The notes beneath the pieces are model-generated. The model saw only the letters and a list, made by a program, of their open reading frames with translations. It was not told where the DNA came from and made no database searches. Made by a program: the position numbers and the translations under genes. A stretch of 17,028 nucleotides of DNA from SIG480 sp045533555 (GTDB taxonomy: Bacteria; Bacillota; Clostridia; Oscillospirales; JAAYXM01), in the NCBI GenBank assembly GCA_045533555.1, contig JAZSHZ010000194.1, positions 1 to 17,028 of the forward strand. Reading direction: 5' to 3'. Of the stretch, positions 7,241 through 16,755 are shown piece after piece (the first letter of the stretch is position 1; each line of letters begins with the position of its first letter).

Positions 7241-8287
7241 ATGAGCACAATTAAGAATTTCAGAAATTATCTTCCGTTATTGGGTGTGATAATTACTTTT
7301 GTTTTTATGCATATATGGATAAACGGTGATTCTTTCAGGCTCGAATCCGATGGAGGAATGCTCGGATATATCCTGTTTGTTAATCCTATTGTTTTCGGCT
7401 TCGTTTCCATTTTACTGAATGCGATTAAATACAAAGGCAACAAAAAATATTCGGAAAGCAATTTTGCGATATTAATGCAATTTGTCTTCTGCTTCTTTGC
7501 ATTGATTATTATGGGTATTGGTGTGACGCTCAGTTTGATGTATTGCGCTTACCTGGCAATTGCCGAGTATTTTATTATGCTTATGATTTATCTGAAAGAA
7601 AAATTCGGGAAATATAAAGTATTCAAGATAGTTGCAATTATTTTGGTAAGTCTTTTGGTTTTACATATAGTTGTCTTTTTATCGGCAAGGCACGGCTGGA
7701 GGCTTTTCGGCTTTGATATGTGTGAGAGCCCGAACACTTTGCCCGTTGAAAAGGTTTATGTTACCGATGAAACGGTGCATATAGTGGGAGAAACAACAAA
7801 CAGTGCCACTTCGTATGTCGGAAATACATATAAGATGGAAGATAATGTTCTTTATCTCGGAATAAAGCATAATCTGATGCTCGGCTTTTACAACAGATAT
7901 GGCGGCTATTCCTTTGTGCTTACGGATGATTTTGAAAACATAGACTCAATTTATCTTGTGGGTAAAGGTGGCAAAAAATGCATCTGGACTTTGGAAAAAG
8001 AGAAAAAATATATGGAGAAGATTAAAAAAGTCAGATTATATGAAACGGTTTGGGTATCTGCTGACAACGATTATAAAGAAAAAATGAAAACTGCAGAGTA
8101 TGTTTACGCAGATGACGATTTGCTGGAGAGGATAAAGCACCCGACATTTTCAAATGAATTGTATCTGACCAAAGGTATGTATCTGGGCGTTGCGGAGTTG
8201 GAGAGCGGTGAAGAACTGCTTTTGGAATTTGACGGTCACAATGCTTGTTATGGTATAATTGGTGAGACGGGGTTTTATAAATATTAA
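7241..8287 (+). CDS. Membrane protein with a C-terminal extracytoplasmic domain, unknown function
   Basis: A 348-residue protein. Five membrane helices are predicted at about 11-28, 40-60, 75-95, 97-118 and 127-148. Positive loops (KYKGNKKY between helices 2 and 3, KEKFGKYK between 4 and 5) put the N-terminus inside and the 200-residue C-terminal part outside. That part is rich in beta-strand-like segments (YVTDETVHIVGE, NVLYLGIKH, YSFVLTD) and ends with CYGIIGETGFYKY. I do not recognise a named domain. The ATG at 7241 follows a GGAAAGGAG ribosome site; a TTG at 7217 is in frame but overlaps that region. Base composition is between the previous gene and the addBA genes. No catalytic motif is visible. 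Confidence 0.75.
   Translation: MSTIKNFRNYLPLLGVIITFVFMHIWINGDSFRLESDGGMLGYILFVNPIVFGFVSILLNAIKYKGNKKYSESNFAILMQFVFCFFALIIMGIGVTLSLMYCAYLAIAEYFIMLMIYLKEKFGKYKVFKIVAIILVSLLVLHIVVFLSARHGWRLFGFDMCESPNTLPVEKVYVTDETVHIVGETTNSATSYVGNTYKMEDNVLYLGIKHNLMLGFYNRYGGYSFVLTDDFENIDSIYLVGKGGKKCIWTLEKEKKYMEKIKKVRLYETVWVSADNDYKEKMKTAEYVYADDDLLERIKHPTFSNELYLTKGMYLGVAELESGEELLLEFDGHNACYGIIGETGFYKY
8229..8259 (+). promoter_or_regulatory. Possible promoter for the phosphatase-EutH-addBA run
   Basis: TTGACG (8229-8234), a 19-base spacer and TATAAT (8254-8259) preceded by TGG (extended -10). It lies inside the 3' end of the upstream membrane gene. The spacer is long, but the extended -10 could compensate. It would let the downstream run be transcribed independently of the AT-rich island. 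Confidence 0.4.
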
Positions 8288-8334
8288 AAGATAAGAATAA
8301 AAAAGCTTAAGAAATAAGCGAATGGAGATGTGTT

Positions 8335-8796
8335 ATGATAAAAATTTTATTTATATGTCACGGCAATATATGCAGAAGCCCGATGGCGGAATTTGTTTTC
8401 AGGGATATTGCGAAAAAGGCGGGGAAGGGTGATAAATACTCCGTGGCATCCGCCGCAACGAGCTATGAGGAAATCGGAAACCCCGTACATCGCGGAACGG
8501 CAAAAATTTTGGACAGGCTCGGAATTTCATATTCCGGCAAAAGAGCGGTGCATCTTGAAAAATCAGACTATGCAAAATATGATCATCTTATCTGTATGGA
8601 CAGTGCAAACGTGCGGAATACTTTGCGGATCGTCGGAAATGATCCGGAGAAGAAGGTGCGCAAATTACTTGAGTTTGCAGGCTCTTGCGAAGATGTGGCA
8701 GATCCGTGGTATACGGGGAATTTCGAAAGAACGTATGAAGACGTTCTCGCGGGTTGTAACGCCCTTTTGAAGCATATAGAGGAGCAGGAAAACTAA
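8335..8796 (+). CDS. Low-molecular-weight protein tyrosine phosphatase
   Basis: A 153-residue cytoplasmic enzyme that removes phosphate from tyrosine (or possibly arginine) residues. The phosphate-binding loop C8-H-G-N-I-C13-R14-S15 gives the catalytic Cys8 and Arg14, and the general acid is Asp123 in D123-P-W-Y. These match the family in order and spacing, and the length is typical. The loop has Ile where the Bacillus arginine phosphatase YwlE has Thr; Ile is typical of tyrosine-specific members (family knowledge), so tyrosine specificity is more likely. A GGAGATG ribosome site precedes the ATG. The EutH-like gene begins 22 bases after the stop. There is no kinase gene nearby. Confidence 0.93.
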   Translation: MIKILFICHGNICRSPMAEFVFRDIAKKAGKGDKYSVASAATSYEEIGNPVHRGTAKILDRLGISYSGKRAVHLEKSDYAKYDHLICMDSANVRNTLRIVGNDPEKKVRKLLEFAGSCEDVADPWYTGNFERTYEDVLAGCNALLKHIEEQEN

Positions 8797-8818
8797 GCTT
8801 CGGATATCGGAGGAAAAT

Positions 8819-9883
8819 ATGAAGATCGAATATATATTTGCGGCGTTTGCACTGCTCGGTATAATTGATTGCATTATCGGAAATAAAATGAAGCTCGGCG
8901 AGGAGTTTGAGCGCGGAATAAATATGATGAGTCCGCTCGTCATACCCATGTCGGGTATGCTGATTCTTGCTCCCGTCATTGCCGATGCTCTTTCATCTGT
9001 GCTTATACCGGTGGTGACGGCACTCGGAATGGATATCTCCGTTGTGGGGACGTTCTTTCCAAACGATGCGGGCGGCGCGGCAATCGCATATGAGCTTTCC
9101 GACAATGCTGTAATACGCGGCTTCAACGGCATTGTCGTTGCGTCGATGTTCGGCGCGAACGTGACGCTGATCCCGCTCTCGCTGAAGCTCGTCGAAGAGA
9201 AATACCACGATGACGTTCTTTCGGGTCTGCTTTGCGGACTTGCGACGATACCCGTCGGTTGCATTGTTTCGGGATTTATCATCGGAATGAATTTCATCGA
9301 AATCATTTTGAATCTTATGCCGAGTGTTGTTCTTTCTGTTCTGATCTGCATCGGTCTTGTCAAAGCTCCGCGGCTTATCAGGAAGATTCTTGATGCGGTT
9401 GGAAAGCTGATATTCGTGTTTATGATTTTCGGTCTCGGTGTTGGCATATTGCATAAGCTGACAGGGGTTGAATTGATTCCGGGGCTTGCTCCGATAGACG
9501 AAACCTTCATCATAATCGGAAATATCGCAATCATTCTTGCGGGCGTTTTTCCTTTGCTTTCGGTTATATCGAGAGTTTTCGGGCAGCTTTTCTCGAAATT
9601 CGGAAAGCTTATGAGGATAAACGACACGTCGGTTCTCGGGCTCGTTACGCATCTTGCAAACTCTATCCCTGTTTTTTCGATGATGAACGAAATGGATAAG
9701 AAGGGAAGAATGCTCAATATGGCTTTTGCGGTTTCCGCGGGCTATGCGTTCGGAGATCATCTTGCATTCACGCTCTCATATGACGGTGCGTTTGCGATGC
9801 CGATGGTAGCGGGAAAACTTATAAGCGGCATCGCCGCGGTTTTGCTTGCAATGATCATATATAAGCGCGAAGAGGAAAAATAA
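8819..9883 (+). CDS. EutH-like ethanolamine permease family protein
   Basis: A 354-residue membrane protein with about ten hydrophobic helices. The order of motifs follows EutH, the ethanolamine utilisation permease: DCIIGNKMKLGEEFERGI near residue 17, a Pro/Gly-rich SPLVIPMSGMLILAPV segment near 40, FFPNDAGGAAIAYELS near 79, FGLGVGILHKLTG near 204, and a late AGYAFGDHLAF stretch. EutH moves ethanolamine into cells at low external concentration. No other eut genes (lyase, shell proteins) are in view, so the substrate is uncertain. A GGAGG site lies five bases before the ATG. It is flanked closely by the phosphatase gene (22 bases) and addB (20 bases). Confidence 0.82.
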   Translation: MKIEYIFAAFALLGIIDCIIGNKMKLGEEFERGINMMSPLVIPMSGMLILAPVIADALSSVLIPVVTALGMDISVVGTFFPNDAGGAAIAYELSDNAVIRGFNGIVVASMFGANVTLIPLSLKLVEEKYHDDVLSGLLCGLATIPVGCIVSGFIIGMNFIEIILNLMPSVVLSVLICIGLVKAPRLIRKILDAVGKLIFVFMIFGLGVGILHKLTGVELIPGLAPIDETFIIIGNIAIILAGVFPLLSVISRVFGQLFSKFGKLMRINDTSVLGLVTHLANSIPVFSMMNEMDKKGRMLNMAFAVSAGYAFGDHLAFTLSYDGAFAMPMVAGKLISGIAAVLLAMIIYKREEEK

Positions 9884-9903
9884 TTCTGATGGGGGATAAA
9901 GCT

Positions 9904-12900
9904 ATGCTCCGTTTTATCTGCGGAAGAATCAGAAGCGGAAAGACAACGCATCTGATAGAAAAAATAAAAAACAATCCGGGTAAGGAAGCTTTGCTCATTG
10001 TTCCCGAGCAATATTCGCATTCTATTGAGAGACTTCTCTGCGAAATCTGCGGAAATTCCGTCTCGGAATATGCCGAGGTAACGAGCTTCCGCCGCCTTGC
10101 ATCGAAGGTGAAGAGCGAGGTCGGAGGCCTTGCGGCGGAAATAATCGGAGGCGGCGAGCGCATTCTTATGCTCCGCTCGGCGCTCGGTGCGGTTGCGCCC
10201 GCGCTCGGCGTTCTCTCAAAGAGCGCAAAGCATCCCGAGCAGCTTGAGAGATTGCTTTCTGCGATAGATGAATTCAAGGCGTATGGGGTAACTCCGGAAA
10301 AGCTCGCAAAGACGGCGGGAGACCTGTCACCGAGAACTGCCGCAAAGATGCAGGATCTCGCAATGATATATGCCGCATATGAAAAGGAGCTCGGAGGGGA
10401 GACTTTCGATGCCTATGACGAGCTCATGTTTACTGCGGAAAATATAGCGAAGAATTATTTTTTCAAAGGGAAGACACTTTATTTCGATGGCTTCTCAGGC
10501 TTTACTTATGCGGAATTTGAGATAATATCTGCGGCACTTTCGCAGGCGGATGAGGTTTATATCTCTCTCGAAATTCCCGAGGTTGAGGTCGAGGATGAGG
10601 ACAACGGAATCTTCAATAAGGGCTTTGAGACGAAGAAGCGCATCATAGCGCTTGCGGAGCGCGCGGGTTGCGGATATGATGAGGAACATCTTTTCCGCGA
10701 GGAGTCGGGTGCATTGCGCTTTCTTGACCGCTCGCTATATTCGCCGGTTGCGAGGGAATATGAGGGCGATGCCTCGGAGATATGCATCGCAAGAGCGGAC
10801 GGCACTTTTGCCGAATGCGAGCTCTGTGCGGCATATATTCTCGACGGAGTCAGAGAAAAGGGAATGCGCTTCCGCGATTTCTCCGTCGCGGTGACGAGCG
10901 GTGAGGAATATATACATACCTGCCGGATGGTCTTCTCGCGCTATGGAATTCCCGCATATTCGACAAAGCCTTCAAGCCTTATATCAAAGCCTGCCGTCGC
11001 GATCATTCTTGCGGCGTTTGAATGCATTGTCCGCGGCTTTGGAGTAAATCAGGTGATGGAATATATAAAGACGGGCTTCACAGGCATCAGCGCCCGATCA
11101 CTTGATATTTTTGAAAACTATCTCTATACATGGTCGCCAAGGGCGTCAATGTGGAGCGGGGGGCGAGAGTTCACGAAGAATCCGCTTGGTCTTGGTTGCG
11201 AAGAAAGCGATGAAAGCCGTGAGCTTTTAAGAATCGTCAACCGGGTGAGAAAAAAGATATATGAGCCGATTGAAGAGCTCCGCCGCGCGGTGCAGAAGGG
11301 AAAGACGGGCGAAAAATGCGCCGAAGCGCTCTATGATTTCATAAACAGAATAAATCTTCCGCGCCGTTGCAATGCTTTTGCATATATGTCCGAGAGGATA
11401 GGAAGGCTCCGCGAGGCGCAGGAATATGAGAGAATACCGGGAATTCTTTACAGCGCGATTGACAGCATCGGACGTGCTATCGGAAATGAAGAGACGGATA
11501 TCGAAGAATTCTATATGCTTTTCAAAACCGTCATATCGCAGGACGAGCTTGACACGATACCTGCATCACTCGATTGCGTAAGCATCGGTGAGGTCGGAAG
11601 AGCGGAGGGCGAGCGATGCCGCATAAGAATGATTCTCGGTGCGAACGACGGCGTATTTCCGAAAATTTCCGAGAGTTCGGGAATTCTCACGGATAAAGAC
11701 CGTGAAGAGCTCGAAAGCTTCGGAATCAAGCTTGCTCCCGGCAATGCAGAGCGCGCCTTTGAGCAGTTCCGAACTGTCCATAATGTCATCTGCTCCGCAG
11801 AGGAGGGGCTATATATAAGCTCATCCACGGTCGGTGAGCGCGGAGACGAAAATCCGGAATCGAGCATCGTTTCGCGCATAAGGAAGACCTATCCGCAAAT
11901 TGCCGTGCCGATTTCGCTTTTTGAGGCGCGAATGCGCGCGAAAGTGCCTTTCTTTGATGAAAGTGTCGCATCCCATATCGGATCGGAAATATGGAAAAAT
12001 GACAAAAGCTTTGCGGAGAAGCTTCGGGTAATCGAAGAGAATTCGCAAGGCAAGCGAGGCCCGATTCTCGATAAAGATAATATTGAGGCGCTTTTCGGAA
12101 AGGAAATCAGGCTCAGTGCATCAAAAGCAGATCTCTATACGAAATGCCGCTATGCGTATTTTGTGCAATACGGCCTCGGAGTAAGTGCGCGTGAGCGTGC
12201 GGAGATAAAGGCTGTCGATGCGGGAACTCTTATGCATGATGTCCTTGAAAATGTCTTCAGGACGATGAAGGGGCAGGAAATCGATGAGGAGCGGGCGGCA
12301 ACCCTTGCGGGAGAGCTTTGCCGCAAATATATTGAAGAAAAGATGAAGAGTGACGGCGATGTCACGGCGCGAATGGAATTCTTCCTCAAAAGAATCGAGG
12401 GGACTGTTGTCGCCTCCGTGCGCGATATATGCCGTGAGCTTGAGAAGAGCAAATTCAGGCCAAATGATTTTGAACTTAAGTTTTCGGCTTCGGACGGTGA
12501 CCTTCCGCCTGTAAGTATAGAATCGGAAAATTGCACCGTTTCGCTTCGCGGCTCGGTTGACCGTGTCGATACATATGAGGAGGACGGAAGACTCTATTTC
12601 CGTGTCGTCGATTATAAATCGGGAAGCAAGGACTTCAAGCTCGATAAGGTTCTCAACGGACTCGACACGCAGATGCTTCTCTATATGTTTGCGATCGAAG
12701 AAATGGCGCAGCAGCATTATGGAAGAAGCGCGATCCCGACAGGAGTGATGTATGTCAAGCTTAATCGCGGAATGCCTGCAGGTCGCGACGGTGTGGTCAA
12801 ACCGATGAAGCGCGAGGGTGCGATACTTCGCGATATGAATATAATTGAAGCTATGGAGAGCGGGGATAAGGAATATATTCCCGTATTGGTGAAAAAGGAT

Positions 12901-13182
12901 GGAAGTATATCCGAAAGCAAATCGACAGTGCTTCGCAAAAGCGAGTTTGACCGCGTGAAGAGCCGTGTTAAGGATATTCTCGCAGATATCGGCGAGAAGC
13001 TCAACAGCGGAGAGATTGAGCCGAATCCGTTTGAGGACGGAAAAGCAGGCTCGTGTGAATATTGCGATTATCGCAGCATCTGCGCGTTTGACACGGAACG
13101 TGGCGGAGATTCATTTCGCAATCTTTATGAAATGAAAAAAGAAGAAATTCTTGATGTGGAGGAGGGTGAGACAAATGAGTGA
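9904..13182 (+). CDS. addB: AddB, helicase-nuclease subunit B
   Basis: Subunit of the AddAB complex, which unwinds and resects DNA double-strand breaks for RecA. About 1092 residues, the usual AddB size. A Walker A site G-R-I-R-S-G-K-T lies near the N-terminus. The C-terminal nuclease domain carries GSVD886-R-V-D889 and V-D903-Y-K905-S-G. The iron-sulphur cluster cysteines are complete: C748 followed about 300 residues later by C1051, C1054 and C1060 (C-x2-C-x5-C). The start at 9904 follows GGGGGAT at good spacing. An ATG at 9889 would overlap this site and is less likely. The stop overlaps the addA start by 8 bases. Confidence 0.96.
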   Translation: MLRFICGRIRSGKTTHLIEKIKNNPGKEALLIVPEQYSHSIERLLCEICGNSVSEYAEVTSFRRLASKVKSEVGGLAAEIIGGGERILMLRSALGAVAPALGVLSKSAKHPEQLERLLSAIDEFKAYGVTPEKLAKTAGDLSPRTAAKMQDLAMIYAAYEKELGGETFDAYDELMFTAENIAKNYFFKGKTLYFDGFSGFTYAEFEIISAALSQADEVYISLEIPEVEVEDEDNGIFNKGFETKKRIIALAERAGCGYDEEHLFREESGALRFLDRSLYSPVAREYEGDASEICIARADGTFAECELCAAYILDGVREKGMRFRDFSVAVTSGEEYIHTCRMVFSRYGIPAYSTKPSSLISKPAVAIILAAFECIVRGFGVNQVMEYIKTGFTGISARSLDIFENYLYTWSPRASMWSGGREFTKNPLGLGCEESDESRELLRIVNRVRKKIYEPIEELRRAVQKGKTGEKCAEALYDFINRINLPRRCNAFAYMSERIGRLREAQEYERIPGILYSAIDSIGRAIGNEETDIEEFYMLFKTVISQDELDTIPASLDCVSIGEVGRAEGERCRIRMILGANDGVFPKISESSGILTDKDREELESFGIKLAPGNAERAFEQFRTVHNVICSAEEGLYISSSTVGERGDENPESSIVSRIRKTYPQIAVPISLFEARMRAKVPFFDESVASHIGSEIWKNDKSFAEKLRVIEENSQGKRGPILDKDNIEALFGKEIRLSASKADLYTKCRYAYFVQYGLGVSARERAEIKAVDAGTLMHDVLENVFRTMKGQEIDEERAATLAGELCRKYIEEKMKSDGDVTARMEFFLKRIEGTVVASVRDICRELEKSKFRPNDFELKFSASDGDLPPVSIESENCTVSLRGSVDRVDTYEEDGRLYFRVVDYKSGSKDFKLDKVLNGLDTQMLLYMFAIEEMAQQHYGRSAIPTGVMYVKLNRGMPAGRDGVVKPMKREGAILRDMNIIEAMESGDKEYIPVLVKKDGSISESKSTVLRKSEFDRVKSRVKDILADIGEKLNSGEIEPNPFEDGKAGSCEYCDYRSICAFDTERGGDSFRNLYEMKKEEILDVEEGETNE

Positions 13183-16100
13183 GGTCAAATGGACCGATGA
13201 ACAGCTCAGCGCGATAACGGCAAGAGGAAGCACCGTTCTCGTTTCCGCAGCGGCAGGCTCGGGTAAAACGGCAGTGCTCGTCGAGCGTCTCCTCCGAAGA
13301 ATAGTCAATGAGAAGCTTGATGTCACGAGTTTTCTTATCATCACCTTCACCAAAGCGGCAGCAAGCGAGCTTCGCAGAAAGATCGGTGAGGCGCTCTCTT
13401 CGTTGATAGAGAAAAATCCGTCGGACAAGCATCTGCGCCGTCAGCTCGCGCTTGTCGGAAATGCAAGAATTTCAACGGTGCATTCCTTCTGTAGCTGGGT
13501 TCTGAAGAATTATGGCAACATACCCGAGCTTACGGGCGGATTCCGCGTTCTTGATGATGCTGAGGGCAAGATTCTGCTTTCGGATACCCTGCGCGAGCTC
13601 ATCGAAGAAAAATATGAGCAGGGGGATGCGTCGTTTCTCTCGCTTGCGGCATATATGAGTGACACGAAGACCGACGGCCAGCTGTTCTCATCCGTTCTTG
13701 AATTCTATTCAAAGTGCATGAGCCACCCTTATCCCGAAAAATGGCTTGCGGAAATCGGAGGTCTATATGATGTCGGAGATATTTCCGATGTCGGTGAGAC
13801 TTTGTGGGGCAAGGAAGCTCTGGCGGAAATAAAAGGGATAATAAAAAGAGATATCGAAATGGCAAAATCCACGCTTGATGATGTTGATAAATGTGCTGAA
13901 ACCAGTGTTAAATATCATGATTTTCTGACAAATCTAATATCGACGTTATCAGGGATTGATTCGGATAATTGGGATGAGCTTCGAGATAAGATAATGAACG
14001 TTAAATTCAAGAACCGACCCATAGGAACGAAGCTTCAGAATCAGGAAATCGTCGCAAGGGTTACGAAATGCAATGACGAGATAAAGGCTGATTTCAAAAG
14101 CATTCGTGACAAGCTTATGGCTGAAAGCTCGGAGGAAATTATTTCCGATCTCGGAGCATTGTCAGGCTACCTGCATGCATTTTCGGATGTAACTTCGGAG
14201 CTTTGCGAAAAATACAAAAAGGAGAAGCTTCGCCGCGGCGTTCTCGAATATTCCGACCTTGAGCACTATGCGATCGAGCTTCTCATTGAAAGCTACGATG
14301 CGGAAAGCGATAAGGTAATTCCGAGTGAGACGGGGCTTGAGGTTTCCGAAAACTTCTCCGAAATTCTTCTCGATGAATTTCAGGACAGCAACATAATTCA
14401 GGACATAATCTTCCGTGCGGTTTCAAAGAATGAGAAGAATCTCGTTATGGTCGGAGATGTCAAGCAATCCATCTATGGCTTCAGACTTGCGGACCCTGCG
14501 ATATTCATGAAGAAATATAAAAGCTTCAAAAAGAATTCCGAAGCGCGGGGAGATGAGCCGAGATGCATAACGCTCTCCCGCAATTTCCGTTCGCGGGATG
14601 AGGTCATCGATGCCTCAAACGGCATTTTTGAAAGAATAATGACCGAAGATCTCGGCGGCGTCGATTACACAGATGACCAGAGACTTGTCGTCAGGGATGA
14701 GGTTGCGGGAAGAGAAAGAGATGATCTTCAGAGCGAATTTGTCATAATTGATAATGACACGGAAGATGAGCTCAAGGGAATCGAATATGAGGCAAAATTC
14801 GTCGCCGCAAAGATTCGCTCGCTCGTTGATTCGGGATTTACGGTATATGACAAAAAAGGGAATGAAAAGAAGGTCAGCTACGGAGACATTGCCGTGCTTT
14901 TCCGCTCGGCATCATCGAGCTCGGTTTTCTATGAAAGAGAGTTTGAGCGCTTTGGCATTCCGTATTCATCGCCGAATGCGACGGGGCTTCTCGCGAAAAG
15001 CGAGGTAAATTCAATCATCGCATATCTCTCGGTTATCGATAATCCGACGAATGAAGTCGCGCTCGTTGCAACCCTGCGCTCACCGCTGTTCGGATTCTCG
15101 GCGGATGACCTTTGCCGCATAAGAAGAGCAGACAGAAAAACAAATATGTTCTATGCGATTGAGTGCGCGGCAAAAGAGGATGCGAAGATTTCGGAAAAAT
15201 GCAAGGCGTTTCTTTCCGAGCTTGCATATATGAAGACAGTCTCGCGCGGGATGAGCGTTTGTGATCTTCTTTGGGAGATATATAACAGGACGAATGCGCT
15301 TGGCGTTTACGGCGCGATGGCTTATGGCGATGAGCGGCAGAGAAATCTCATTGCGCTCTATGATGCTGCGCGCGGATTTGAGAATACGGGATATTTCGGG
15401 CTATACAGATTCATCTCGCAGATTACCGCGCTTGCGGATAATGACGGGGATATTGCGGCACCCGCGGCGCATACTCCCGATTCCGTAACGATTATGACGG
15501 AGCATAAATCAAAAGGTCTTGAATTCCCGATTGTGTTCATAGGAAGCGCAATAAGGAAATTCAATATTCAGGACAGGATTAAAACGATCCTCATCCATCC
15601 GAAATTCGGAGTGGGTATGAAAATGCGCGATGAGGAAATGACCGTTGATTACGATACGGTCATCCGCAATGTCATAAGCCGCAAAATCGGAGAAGAGCAG
15701 AAAAGCGAGGAAATGCGCCTTCTCTATGTCGCTATGACGAGAGCCCGCGAAAAACTGTTTATAGTGTCTTCGCTCGATAATGCCGCGGATGAGATACGAA
15801 AGGTATATTCTGCGGCAGGAAATGAAGCGATGCGATATATGACGCTCCGGAGCGGAATCGGCGCGCAGAATTGGTTTTTGCTTCCGCTTCTCGAAACAAC
15901 GGCGGGTGATGCGCTTGTTGAGTATATCGGAGAAATTCCGAAGAGCAACGAGGAAATGTGCGGTATCAGTGCATATGTTATTCCTGCAAGTGAGCTTGAG
16001 AATGCGGAGAAAACGGAATCGGAAGCTGCGGAGGCGGAAAGCATTGATATCTCTGCGGAGGTGGAAGGAATGCTTTCGTTTGAATATCGCCACGCCGCCG

Positions 16101-16726
16101 CTGCGGCAACTCAATCGAAGATCACTGCGACGGGAATCGCCGCAATCAAACGCGATGAGCGCACCGCAAGAAGACGGCGTGCGGCGAGACCTTCATTTAT
16201 GCGCGAAAAAATGCTTACTCCGGCGGAGCGGGGAACAGCGCTTCATATGGCTATGCAGTTCGTTGATTTTGAGAAATGCATCGATGAGGATGGAGCAAAG
16301 CGCGAGCTTTTGCGACTTCTTGAAAAGAAGTTCCTTTCGGAAAAACAGGTTGAAGCAATCGAACCACAAAAGCTCGTTGGCTTTATGAATTCCGAAATCG
16401 GTAAAGAGCTTCTTTCTGCAAAGAGCCTTCGCCGCGAATTTAAATTTTCCGTCCTTCTTCCTGCGGATGAAGCGCTCGGAAAGGCGGAGCTTCGCGGTGA
16501 AAAGCTTCTTCTTCAGGGTGTCATAGATATGTTCTATGAGACGGAAGAGGGGCTCACGATCGTCGACTTCAAGACGGACAGAAAAAAGCCCTCGGGAGAG
16601 ACTCTCGAGAGCTATTCCGAACAGCTGAGGACATATCGGCGGGCGCTCGCGGAAATTACGGGCAAAACTGCAAAACGCCTCCTCCTGTATCACGTCACCT
16701 CGGGTGAAAGCATAGAGGTTGAATAA
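13175..16726 (+). CDS. addA: AddA, helicase-nuclease subunit A
   Basis: UvrD-like helicase fused to a RecB-type nuclease; partner of AddB in double-strand break repair. 1183 residues. Motifs in order: Q10 (Q motif), Walker A A25-A-A-G-S-G-K31-T, motif Ia ITFTKAAASELRRKI, Walker B L-L-D400-E401-F-Q-D, motif III VGDVKQSIYGFR, motif IV LSRNFRSR, motif V EHKSKGLEFPIVF, motif VI L-L-Y-V-A-M-T-R856-A-R. The C-terminal nuclease has D1118, D1131 and K1133 (IVDFKTD) followed by YSEQLRTYRRAL. All catalytic residues are present. The start follows GGAGGAGGGTGAG; upstream in-frame ATGs at 13151 and 13154 fall within addB and lack a better site. Translation is probably coupled to addB. Confidence 0.97.
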   Translation: MSEVKWTDEQLSAITARGSTVLVSAAAGSGKTAVLVERLLRRIVNEKLDVTSFLIITFTKAAASELRRKIGEALSSLIEKNPSDKHLRRQLALVGNARISTVHSFCSWVLKNYGNIPELTGGFRVLDDAEGKILLSDTLRELIEEKYEQGDASFLSLAAYMSDTKTDGQLFSSVLEFYSKCMSHPYPEKWLAEIGGLYDVGDISDVGETLWGKEALAEIKGIIKRDIEMAKSTLDDVDKCAETSVKYHDFLTNLISTLSGIDSDNWDELRDKIMNVKFKNRPIGTKLQNQEIVARVTKCNDEIKADFKSIRDKLMAESSEEIISDLGALSGYLHAFSDVTSELCEKYKKEKLRRGVLEYSDLEHYAIELLIESYDAESDKVIPSETGLEVSENFSEILLDEFQDSNIIQDIIFRAVSKNEKNLVMVGDVKQSIYGFRLADPAIFMKKYKSFKKNSEARGDEPRCITLSRNFRSRDEVIDASNGIFERIMTEDLGGVDYTDDQRLVVRDEVAGRERDDLQSEFVIIDNDTEDELKGIEYEAKFVAAKIRSLVDSGFTVYDKKGNEKKVSYGDIAVLFRSASSSSVFYEREFERFGIPYSSPNATGLLAKSEVNSIIAYLSVIDNPTNEVALVATLRSPLFGFSADDLCRIRRADRKTNMFYAIECAAKEDAKISEKCKAFLSELAYMKTVSRGMSVCDLLWEIYNRTNALGVYGAMAYGDERQRNLIALYDAARGFENTGYFGLYRFISQITALADNDGDIAAPAAHTPDSVTIMTEHKSKGLEFPIVFIGSAIRKFNIQDRIKTILIHPKFGVGMKMRDEEMTVDYDTVIRNVISRKIGEEQKSEEMRLLYVAMTRAREKLFIVSSLDNAADEIRKVYSAAGNEAMRYMTLRSGIGAQNWFLLPLLETTAGDALVEYIGEIPKSNEEMCGISAYVIPASELENAEKTESEAAEAESIDISAEVEGMLSFEYRHAAAAATQSKITATGIAAIKRDERTARRRRAARPSFMREKMLTPAERGTALHMAMQFVDFEKCIDEDGAKRELLRLLEKKFLSEKQVEAIEPQKLVGFMNSEIGKELLSAKSLRREFKFSVLLPADEALGKAELRGEKLLLQGVIDMFYETEEGLTIVDFKTDRKKPSGETLESYSEQLRTYRRALAEITGKTAKRLLLYHVTSGESIEVE

Positions 16727-16735
16727 GAAAAAAGG

Positions 16736-16755
16736 TCAGTGATTTTTTTCACTGA
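16736..16755 (+). other. Inverted repeat after addA
   Basis: TCAGTGA and TCACTGA (16736-16742 and 16749-16755) can form a 7-base hairpin with a TTTTTT loop, starting 9 bases after the addA stop. There is no T-run on its 3' side, so it is a poor intrinsic terminator. Its right half overlaps the proposed insertion-sequence end. Confidence 0.4.

Noticed and set aside
8305..8319. GCTTA/TAAGC inverted repeat before the phosphatase gene as a terminator
   Set aside because: It has a five-base AT-rich stem with no T-run, so it is too weak to call.
8335..16726. A defence island built around AddAB
   Set aside because: The motifs and gene order are those of the housekeeping recombination nuclease; no recognised defence gene accompanies it.
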